From an uncultured Candidatus Saccharibacteria bacterium (GTDB lineage Bacteria > Patescibacteria > Saccharimonadia > Saccharimonadales > UBA5946): 11,849 nt of DNA. Shown piece by piece: positions 1-4,531 of this stretch. The DNA lies in contig CAMPIR010000017.1 in assembly GCA_946886435.1 (NCBI GenBank), positions 1 through 11,849 of the forward strand, read 5' to 3'. Position 1 is the first letter of the stretch, and every line of letters starts with the position of its first letter. Below the pieces are notes generated by a model. That model saw only the letters and a list, made by a program, of their open reading frames with translations. It did no database searches and had not been told where the DNA came from. A program made the translations under genes and the position numbers.

Positions 1-53
1 CGGCATACGAGATTACTACGCGTCTCGTGGGCTCGGATGTGTATAAGAGACAG
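1..53 (+). other. Illumina Nextera i7/P7 adapter remnant (artefact)
   Basis: This is not genomic DNA. Positions 1-13 match the 3' end of the P7 primer (CGGCATACGAGAT). Positions 14-21 (TACTACGC) sit where the i7 index belongs; from memory this corresponds to Nextera XT index N719. Positions 22-53 match the Nextera read-2 transposase adapter ending in the mosaic end ...TATAAGAGACAG. Two bases (AG) are missing at the GG|ATGTG junction (36/37) relative to the standard adapter. Genomic sequence starts at 54. The contig therefore ends here because of library structure, not because of a replicon end. Confidence 0.97.
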
Positions 54-57
54 CTCG

Positions 58-66
58 TGGTACAAT
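58..66 (+). promoter_or_regulatory. Extended -10 promoter of khpA
   Basis: TGG-TACAAT at 58-66 is an extended -10 (TGn plus a near-consensus hexamer), about 37 bases before the khpA ATG. Any -35 element would lie in the adapter-replaced region and cannot be seen. The same TGGTACAAT string recurs before sodN. Confidence 0.5.
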
Positions 67-102
67 AGAAGAGTCAAAACGTAGTAGAGAGGGAGAGGCT
101 GT

Positions 103-519
103 ATGTCTAGTATTGACCAACAATTCATCGAGTACATAGTCAAATCGCTTGTCGGCAACCCCGATGCAGTAAAGGTCGATCGTACTATCGATGAAAAGGG
201 AGTTTTGCTCGAGCTCACCGTTGATCCGGAGGATCTTGGCCGTGTTATCGGCAAACGAGGCTCTACAGCACAGAGCCTACGCTCTCTACTCCGTGCACTG
301 GGCACCAAGAACGATGCACGCTATAACCTAAAGATAGTCGACGTCGACCGTCCAGAAGGCGAACGGGGCGGAGCCGCGCGACCAGAGGATACTAGTTCAT
401 CAGACGATAGCGATAGCCAGGGTGTGGATAACTATGACACTGAAACTGTGGATAACGAATCTGACCGCGTCAAGAACACCCGAAAAGAGCTTGCAGAGCT
501 CGACGATCTCGATATATAA
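103..519 (+). CDS. khpA: KH-domain RNA-binding protein (KhpA/YlqC family) with acidic C-terminal extension
   Basis: Small single-KH-domain RNA-binding protein. KhpA family members bind RNA in the cytoplasm, often with KhpB, and affect cell division and small-RNA stability. Residues 1-83 form the usual compact domain, with the RNA-contacting GxxG loop as GKRG at residues 50-53 inside RVIGKRGSTAQSLR. The family is usually about 75-85 residues; this protein has 138. The extra tail (about 84-138) is rich in Asp, Glu and Ser, low in complexity and probably disordered. The ATG at 103 follows a purine-rich GAGAGGGAGAGG stretch that serves as ribosome binding site. In many bacteria khpA sits in an rpsP-khpA-rimM-trmD cluster. 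Here trmD follows but rimM is absent between them and a terminator separates the two. Family assignment is firm; the tail's role is unknown. Confidence 0.93.
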   Translation: MSSIDQQFIEYIVKSLVGNPDAVKVDRTIDEKGVLLELTVDPEDLGRVIGKRGSTAQSLRSLLRALGTKNDARYNLKIVDVDRPEGERGGAARPEDTSSSDDSDSQGVDNYDTETVDNESDRVKNTRKELAELDDLDI

Positions 520-640
520 TCGTCTTAGTTCAAAGAAACAAATCTGAACTGCGAGAAATTGGAAGTCTACATCTAGTAGCTTCTGACCAAGAACAACCGC
601 TCTACGCGAGCAAACCATAGGTTTGAGAGCCTTGTATGTG

Positions 641-674
641 TCAAGAAACCCGGCCATTGCGCCGGGTTTCTTGA
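641..674 (+). terminator. Strong hairpin terminator between khpA and trmD
   Basis: A perfect 14-bp inverted repeat: arms 641-654 and 661-674 (TCAAGAAACCCGGC and its complement) around a 6-base loop CATTGC. The GC-rich core followed by TTTCTT fits an intrinsic terminator, and the A/T-rich outer stem could let it work in both directions. It ends khpA transcription and makes any trmD start upstream of it unlikely. Confidence 0.8.
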
Positions 675-694
675 TGGGAAGAAGCAGCCCCTCA

Positions 695-723
695 TGGACA
701 GCTACCCCCGTACCTGATAGGCT
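695..723 (+). promoter_or_regulatory. Candidate trmD promoter, possibly leaderless
   Basis: TGGACA (695-700), a 17-base spacer, and TAGGCT (718-723) preceded by TGA, giving an extended -10. The -10 ends seven bases before the trmD ATG at 731, so transcription would begin at or next to the start codon. No Shine-Dalgarno sequence is visible before 731, which agrees with a leaderless mRNA. Confidence 0.5.
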
Positions 724-730
724 AGAACAG

Positions 731-1387
731 ATGAAAAAATTCCAAGTGATTACGTTGTTTCCCGACATGTTCAAGGGAGTTTTTGAGAACTCGATGATGT
801 GGAAGGCACAAAAGGACGGCATTGTTGAGCTCTCGACGATCGACCTTCGTGAGTTTGGCCTCGGTCCGCGCCGAACGGTGGATGACACGCCGTATGGTGG
901 CGGTGACGGTATGCTGTTGATGATCGAGCCGCTTTGGAACGCGGTTAGATCGGCAAAAGAGAACGACCCGAGCGCGAAAGTACTCATCATGACGCCACGG
1001 GGGGCCCGCTGGAAGCAGGCGCTCGCGAAGTCGTATGCCGACGCAGATCACGGTTATGTCTTTATCTGTGGCCGTTATGAAGGCTATGACGAGCGCATCC
1101 TCGAACTCGTCGATGCCGAAGTGAGCGTTGGAGATTATGTACTCACTGGCGGCGAACTGCCAGCTATGACGATCGTCGATAGTATCGTCCGACTGATGCC
1201 AGGTGTGCTCGGTGGCGAGGCGAGTGCCGAAATCGAGAGCTTCTCGGACGGCGAGACGCTCGAGTTTCCGCAGTACACACGGCCGTTAGACTTCGAAGGC
1301 ATGAAAGTGCCCGGCGTCCTACTCAGCGGCAACCACGGTGAGATCGCCAAATGGCGCACTGCTCATTCCAAGAAAATAAAAAACTAA
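731..1387 (+). CDS. trmD: tRNA (guanine-N1)-methyltransferase TrmD
   Basis: Transfers a methyl group from S-adenosylmethionine to N1 of G37 in tRNAs, preventing +1 frameshifting. It is an essential SPOUT-family, knot-containing homodimer in the cytoplasm. Diagnostic motifs run in order: ITLFPDMF near the N terminus, DDTPYGGGDGM, GRYEGYDERI, SVGDYVLTGGELPAM followed by the Asp of TIVDSIVRL (the general-base region), and LLSGNHGEIAKWR. The protein has 218 residues and stops soon after the last motif, with a short basic end (HSKKIKN). It lacks the usual C-terminal RT..RRPDLL helix, so it is a short-form TrmD. The in-frame TTG at 623 is rejected because it would read through the terminator hairpin; the ATG at 731 begins the conserved MKKFQVITLFP sequence. 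Confidence 0.97.
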   Translation: MKKFQVITLFPDMFKGVFENSMMWKAQKDGIVELSTIDLREFGLGPRRTVDDTPYGGGDGMLLMIEPLWNAVRSAKENDPSAKVLIMTPRGARWKQALAKSYADADHGYVFICGRYEGYDERILELVDAEVSVGDYVLTGGELPAMTIVDSIVRLMPGVLGGEASAEIESFSDGETLEFPQYTRPLDFEGMKVPGVLLSGNHGEIAKWRTAHSKKIKN

Positions 1388-1463
1388 TTCCTTACAGCGA
1401 GCGATAGCGACGACTTCAGGGGTAGGAAGTTTTGTGTGGTGAATTTATTTCACTAATATAAAC

Positions 1464-1483
1464 GGGAAGGGCAAGCCCTTCCC
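1464..1483. repeat. Perfect 9-bp inverted repeat, hairpin downstream of trmD
   Basis: GGGAAGGGC (1464-1472) and GCCCTTCCC (1475-1483) are separated by only AA, so the real loop would be slightly wider. No T-run follows on the + strand. It could be the 3' end of the trmD transcript or an RNA-stabilising hairpin. Confidence 0.6.
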
Positions 1484-1499
1484 TAGGTCAGTTACCGTT

Positions 1500-1525
1500 A
1501 ATGCCCAGACAGGGGTCTGGGCATT
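1500..1525. repeat. Perfect 11-bp inverted repeat with AGGG loop
   Basis: AATGCCCAGAC (1500-1510), loop AGGG, GTCTGGGCATT (1515-1525). It is a strong hairpin 16 bases after the previous one, and again without a T-run. The pair together may act as a terminator or processing signal between trmD and sodN. Confidence 0.6.
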
Positions 1526-1656
1526 GAGAGTTGTGGTGGAGACAAACAGGCGATCCGAATCCGAATTTCGTTTTTTGGGTTTGAAATGTTTTTGTTTTCG
1601 TTATCGCTTAAAAGAACTCTACCGCCTGGGCAGCAAAAGCACAAGGGTTTTTGGTA

Positions 1657-1681
1657 AAAATACAACAAAAGAGTGTATTTT
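1657..1681. promoter_or_regulatory. Inverted repeat overlapping the sodN -35 region, candidate operator
   Basis: AAAATACA (1657-1664) and TGTATTTT (1674-1681) are perfect 8-bp arms around a 9-base spacer. The repeat ends 12 bases before the sodN -10 and covers the -35 zone, where a repressor or activator dimer would bind. It does not match a Fur or Nur consensus that I recognise, so the regulator is unknown. It could alternatively be a weak hairpin in an upstream transcript. Confidence 0.4.
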
Positions 1682-1690
1682 CTGCCATCT

Positions 1691-1721
1691 TGGTACAATG
1701 GTATACAGCAACCATAGGAGG
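1691..1721 (+). promoter_or_regulatory. sodN extended -10 promoter and strong ribosome binding site
   Basis: TGG-TACAAT at 1691-1699 is an extended -10 with no good -35, as at khpA. A full AGGAGG at 1716-1721 lies eight bases before the sodN ATG at 1730. It is the best Shine-Dalgarno in the window, suggesting efficient translation. Confidence 0.6.
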
Positions 1722-1729
1722 AAACAACG

Positions 1730-2122
1730 ATGATAAAAACCGCTTTTGCCCACTGTGATATCCCTTGCGGTATCTACGAAACCGATACGATGACGCACTC
1801 TGCCGAGACCTGTCGTCGTATGATTCAAAAAATAGAAGAGCTCGGCGAGCTAGACTCGGTCGAAAAACACAATACGTTCGTTCGGAGCGTGATGAACAAA
1901 GAAAAGCATGCCCAGAAGGTAAAGCACGAGCTCTACGTCCTATGGAGTGACTACTTTAAGCCGCAACACGTCGAGAAGTATCCCGACCTTCATGACAAGC
2001 TATGGCAGGCAGCCAAGCAGGCAAGTACTGTCAAGCAGACGGTAAGTATGGACGAGACAAACAAGCTCATCGACATGGTGCACGACGTTGCCCACCTCTT
2101 CGTCGAGACCAAACAGGCGTGA
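1730..2122 (+). CDS. sodN: Nickel superoxide dismutase precursor (SodN)
   Basis: Disproportionates superoxide to oxygen and hydrogen peroxide at a nickel centre; the known enzyme is a cytoplasmic hexamer of four-helix bundles. The nickel hook is unmistakable: after MIKTAFA comes HCDIPCGIY. Cleavage before His8 would expose His1, Cys2 and Cys6 (precursor His8, Cys9, Cys13) as ligands, with the conserved active-site Tyr at precursor position 16. The family core LYVLWSDYFKP and a PDLH stretch follow, and the C terminus ETKQA resembles the Streptomyces enzyme. The leader is only 7 residues, against about 14 in Streptomyces SodN as I recall it. An additional cysteine (Cys28) lies in the first helix, outside the hook. 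The gene has a strong AGGAGG site and overlaps the maturation protease gene by four bases (GTGA). Identification is very secure. Confidence 0.97.
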   Translation: MIKTAFAHCDIPCGIYETDTMTHSAETCRRMIQKIEELGELDSVEKHNTFVRSVMNKEKHAQKVKHELYVLWSDYFKPQHVEKYPDLHDKLWQAAKQASTVKQTVSMDETNKLIDMVHDVAHLFVETKQA

Positions 2123-2853
2123 TCAGGCTTCGTCGGATTTCCGGCGATAGCATGGCTCCTGCGCTGCGAGACGGTGCAATCGTCGTCTTTTTCTCCCGTC
2201 CACCGCGCGCCGGGTCTATCGTCTTAGCTGAGTATGGCGGACGCGAGATTGTGAAGCGTGTCGAACGGATAAGTGGGGATATGTTCTATCTCGTGGGCGA
2301 TAACCGACAGGAGAGCACCGACAGTCGTCACTATGGAACTCTGAGCAAAAGCGCTATACTCGGGGTTAGTATGATAACGTTGCCGTCTGCCGTGAAACCA
2401 CCGAAACCCGTTAAGCCATACGGCATCTTGCTCGGTCGGATCGCCGCTGCAATCTTGATTATAATGGCTCTCATCCACCTCTTTCGCATCGACACGTTCA
2501 TCCCAACACTCGACAATCTTATGCCAGGCGGCCAGCTGATCGCTAGTGTAACCGCTATGGTGATTATCCTCAGTGAAGTTTTCGCCGTGCCGTTTGCGCT
2601 TCGTATGAAGCTCAGCCCGCTTGCCCATGTCGTTAGTGGTTTGCTGCTGGCGTTTGCGCCGCTGTGGTGGTTGCTGGTCGGTATCTGGAGCTTTGGATTC
2701 CCGGGCAGCATCGGTATCTTTGGTTCTTTTCTGGACGTTCCGAGCGCGGCGCTCGTTCTCGTCGTGTGCTTTCTCTGGGTGGCGTTCAACTACTATACGC
2801 TTTATACACTTGGCTATAACCGCCTCAAACTCCGTCCATTGTTGAAGAAATAG
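2119..2853 (+). CDS. sodX: SodX-type nickel-SOD maturation protease fused to a four-helix membrane domain
   Basis: Signal-peptidase-like (S26) serine protease expected to remove the SodN leader so that the new N-terminal His can bind nickel. Residues 1-73 show the S26 boxes: RISGDSMAPAL with nucleophile Ser11, the IVKRV segment with general-base Lys46, and GDNRQESTDSRHYG at 60-73. Unlike ordinary signal peptidases it has no N-terminal anchor; the catalytic box starts at residue 7, as in soluble SodX. SodX is usually about 90 residues, but here 244. After a Pro/Lys linker (KPPKPVKP) come four hydrophobic segments, near 2420-2490, 2525-2600, 2615-2700 and 2735-2810, and a basic tail. This layout is reminiscent of MauE/DoxX-like four-helix proteins. 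The GTG at 2119 is chosen because it overlaps the sodN stop and begins just before the first motif; the ATG at 2002 lies inside sodN. The protease role is strong; the membrane domain's role is unknown. Confidence 0.9.
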   Translation: MIRLRRISGDSMAPALRDGAIVVFFSRPPRAGSIVLAEYGGREIVKRVERISGDMFYLVGDNRQESTDSRHYGTLSKSAILGVSMITLPSAVKPPKPVKPYGILLGRIAAAILIIMALIHLFRIDTFIPTLDNLMPGGQLIASVTAMVIILSEVFAVPFALRMKLSPLAHVVSGLLLAFAPLWWLLVGIWSFGFPGSIGIFGSFLDVPSAALVLVVCFLWVAFNYYTLYTLGYNRLKLRPLLKK

Positions 2854-2870
2854 CGTATTTTTGCTACTAT
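2842..2870 (+). promoter_or_regulatory. Promoter of tRNA-Gln
   Basis: TTGAAG (2842-2847), a 17-base spacer and TACTAT (2865-2870) overlap the end of sodX. Transcription would start near 2877, about 18 bases before the tRNA. Confidence 0.6.
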
Positions 2871-2894
2871 TACACCTGTTGTTCGTTTGGACGA

Positions 2895-2968
2895 TGGGGA
2901 TTGGCCAAGTGGTAAGGCGCCGGGTTCTGGTCCCGTGATCGGGGGTTCGAATCCCTCATCCCCAGCCA
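2895..2968 (+). tRNA. tRNA-Gln (anticodon CUG)
   Basis: A 74-base cloverleaf. The acceptor arm is TGGGGAT (2895-2901) with ATCCCCA (2958-2964). The D arm is GCC...GGC. The anticodon loop TTCTGGT carries CTG at 2927-2929. The T loop is TTCGAAT, the discriminator is G and CCA is encoded (2966-2968). The start TGGGGAT and general sequence match bacterial tRNA-Gln. The outermost anticodon-stem pair (2920/2936) is a C-U mismatch; the rest of that stem pairs normally. It reads CAG codons. Confidence 0.95.
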
Positions 2969-3010
2969 AGATAAAAGACGTAGGTCCTCGGGATTTACGT
3001 CTTTTATCTT
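2968..3010 (+). terminator. Terminator after tRNA-Gln
   Basis: Arms 2968-2982 and 2996-3010 pair perfectly over 15 bp. The inner GGTCC/GGATT adds five more pairs, two of them G-U, around a TCG loop. A T-rich stretch (TTAGTTTT) follows. It begins at the last base of the tRNA. Confidence 0.8.
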
Positions 3011-3033
3011 AGTTTTGTGGTTGGGATTCGAAC

Positions 3034-3055
3034 GGGAACAAAAGTCTTTGTTCCC
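3034..3055. repeat. Perfect 9-bp hairpin inside the tRNA duplication
   Basis: GGGAACAAA (3034-3042), loop AGTC, TTTGTTCCC (3047-3055). It sits between the two tRNA 3'-end copies. It is too long and tight-looped for a tRNA anticodon arm. Confidence 0.65.
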
Positions 3056-3106
3056 CGGCACTTCCGGAGATTAATCGACAAAAGCGAATCCCTCATCCCC
3101 AGCCAG

Positions 3107-3144
3107 GAAAAATGTCGTAGGTCTTTTGATCTACGACATTTTTC
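3107..3144 (+). terminator. Second terminator, after the duplicated tRNA 3' end
   Basis: GAAAAATGTCGTAG (3107-3120) pairs perfectly with 3131-3144, with a T-rich downstream arm and TTTGATTTG after it. It shares the CGTAGGTC core with the first terminator but has a different outer stem. Confidence 0.75.
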
Positions 3145-3164
3145 TTTGATTTGTGGTTTATGTT

Positions 3165-3196
3165 TTGATTGTGCTATCAAGATAAAACATTATATA
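3165..3196 (+). promoter_or_regulatory. A/T-rich promoter of the beta-helix protein gene
   Basis: TTGATT (3165-3170) is a possible -35. Candidate -10 hexamers are CATTAT (3188-3193, 17-base spacing) or TATATA (3191-3196). The start codons at 3206 and 3212 lie about 10-18 bases away with no Shine-Dalgarno sequence, so the mRNA may have little or no leader. Confidence 0.4.
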
Positions 3197-3205
3197 GTTT
3201 AGTTT

Positions 3206-4366
3206 ATGTATATGGCCTTATGGCAAACGAAACGGCAAAAACTCATCACCTCAACTGTTGTCGGCTTTGCAGTGACGCTTGTGGCTGCCGCATCGGTTTA
3301 TGCATACAATGCCTACAGCGATAGGGTGGGGACAGCAAGTCCGCACCAAAAGAACACCAGCAGCGAAACACAACCAACTGATAAAGCAGCCAAAAATAGC
3401 GAAGATGCACCAGCCGCTACCGCAAAAAAAGAGACACAAGCAAAGCCGTCATCTCCAAAACCAGTCACTAAGACGCCTTCTCCTGGCGCCTCAGCTGTAC
3501 CTTCTCCCTCGTCACCAGCGCCGGCATCGTCCGAGAGCGGCTGTACTCAAGCCGGAACGGGACAAGGGGGGTATCCTTTACCCAATCTTGTCGGTCGCGC
3601 AAATGAGTGTAATACGGGTCCGCGTTATGCCTGCACGACCACCCAGGGCACTCTGGTCACTTCCTATCATGGTCAGGTTATTGATCGTGTATGCATCAAT
3701 GGCACCCTAGAGATTAGGCACAATAATGTCACGGTGCGTGATGTTCTCGTTATGGGTACCGGCTCGTATGCGCTGGATATCGGCCAGAACACGGCGATTT
3801 GTCCGTCGAACCTGCGGGTAGAATATACCGAGATCAATATGACCAACGCCGGCAATATGGATTGGGGTATATATCAACGATGTGCAGGTGGGCATGTCTT
3901 TGATCACATCACGGTGCTCTATGCTGGTCGCGGCATGATGACGTATGGCAATCTCACCTTGAATCAATCGTATATATACTCTAACCGGACTGAAACTGGT
4001 GCACACCGAACCGCTTTTTCTACACACGGCGGTACTAATTTCACTATCACTGGCAATACTCTCATATGTGTAAATACGGGCTGTTCATCATCACTCAATA
4101 TCTATAGCGATTATGCGCCAGCTACGAACGTGCTTATTCAGGGAAATCTAGTTGCCGGCGGATCTATATGTATGCGTGGAGGTGAGACTCATGCATACGC
4201 TACTCAGACTCGTGATATTCGCGTACTCAATAACCGATTCTCAACTGTTTATGCACCTGAATGCGGCACTTTGCAGGCGTTTGCACAGTTCGATGAAAGC
4301 GCACCGGGCAACGTTCGTTCGGGCAATGTTTATTACGAAAGCGGATTGCCTATCCCTGGCGAGTAG
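3206..4366 (+). CDS. Membrane-anchored extracellular protein with Pro/Ser linker and parallel beta-helix domain
   Basis: No named family recognised. Residues 1-15 are basic, 16-36 form a hydrophobic signal or anchor helix (LITSTVVGFAVTLVAAASVYA), and about 40-110 are a Thr/Pro/Ser/Lys-rich, probably extended linker. The rest (about 112-386) has short repeated strands such as IRHNNVTVRDVLV, LTLNQSYIYSN, FTITGNTLICV and VLIQGNLVAGG, typical of a right-handed parallel beta-helix (pectate-lyase-like fold). Ten cysteines fall in the exported domain, an even number that would suit disulfides. No A-x-A-like site lies right after the helix except near VYAYNAY, so the protein may stay anchored with the helix pointing outward. 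Binding or degrading polysaccharide is possible, but no catalytic set is visible. The start is uncertain between ATG 3206 and ATG 3212. It is followed by a larger beta-helix surface protein. Confidence 0.85.
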   Translation: MYMALWQTKRQKLITSTVVGFAVTLVAAASVYAYNAYSDRVGTASPHQKNTSSETQPTDKAAKNSEDAPAATAKKETQAKPSSPKPVTKTPSPGASAVPSPSSPAPASSESGCTQAGTGQGGYPLPNLVGRANECNTGPRYACTTTQGTLVTSYHGQVIDRVCINGTLEIRHNNVTVRDVLVMGTGSYALDIGQNTAICPSNLRVEYTEINMTNAGNMDWGIYQRCAGGHVFDHITVLYAGRGMMTYGNLTLNQSYIYSNRTETGAHRTAFSTHGGTNFTITGNTLICVNTGCSSSLNIYSDYAPATNVLIQGNLVAGGSICMRGGETHAYATQTRDIRVLNNRFSTVYAPECGTLQAFAQFDESAPGNVRSGNVYYESGLPIPGE

Positions 4367-4464
4367 GCGTAAGGCCGCTATCGCGCGTTAAGATTATCCG
4401 GAGTGCATATCAGAATCTACGGGGCGTTTCTTACGTTTGGTGTCGCCGGTGTTGTGAAAAATCC

Positions 4465-4493
4465 TTGACATCTTCAGTGGTTGGCGTTATTCT
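4465..4493 (+). promoter_or_regulatory. Near-consensus promoter of the giant surface protein gene
   Basis: TTGACA (4465-4470), exactly 17 bases, TATTCT (4488-4493). This is the strongest promoter in the window by consensus. Transcription would start near 4500, so the in-frame TTG at 4481 lies inside the promoter and cannot be the start. GAGAGG at 4522-4527 serves the ATG at 4532. Confidence 0.8.
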
Positions 4494-4531
4494 CACCTAA
4501 AGTGCTTTATGTAAATACTGTGAGAGGTATT

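Larger units (their letters stand above)
1388..1729. other. Gene-free stretch between trmD and sodN
   Basis: These 342 bases hold no convincing gene; the short open frames lack start signals and recognisable sequence. The stretch contains two perfect hairpins (1464-1483 and 1500-1525), an A/T-rich inverted repeat (1657-1681), and the sodN promoter and ribosome binding site. A small RNA is possible but not shown by the sequence. Confidence 0.6.
2948..3105 (+). repeat. Direct repeat of the tRNA-Gln 3' end (att-like duplication)
   Basis: The last 21 bases of the tRNA, from the T loop through CCA (2948-2968), are repeated exactly at 3085-3105, 137 bases downstream. Each copy is followed at once by a hairpin terminator containing CGTAGGTC and then by a similar TTTGTGGTT stretch. 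So the duplicated unit is about 60-80 bases, with the hairpin arms diverged. Between the copies lie TTGGGAT (3021-3027), which would pair 6 of 7 with the second acceptor strand, and a perfect hairpin. It fits either an att-site scar from integration into the tRNA or a decayed second tRNA-Gln. Confidence 0.85.

Noticed and set aside
623..730. N-terminal extension of TrmD from a TTG
   Set aside because: It reads through the 641-674 terminator hairpin and lacks family similarity; the ATG at 731 begins the conserved sequence and has its own promoter.
1524..1733. Small protein genes between trmD and sodN
   Set aside because: Short frames on both strands overlap each other and the sodN promoter, with no ribosome site or family features.
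2002..2118. Longer SodX start at ATG 2002
   Set aside because: It lies inside sodN in another frame and encodes no recognisable sequence; GTG 2119 overlaps the sodN stop and starts just before the catalytic box.
2119..2394. Ordinary signal peptidase I (LepB)
   Set aside because: It has no N-terminal membrane anchor, and it overlaps a nickel SOD gene whose leader needs this type of protease.
3085..3105. Second functional tRNA gene
   Set aside because: Only the last 21 bases match; no D arm or anticodon arm can be folded upstream of it.
4481..4531. TTG start of the giant surface protein
   Set aside because: It is inside the -35/-10 spacer of a near-consensus promoter; ATG 4532 has a ribosome site.
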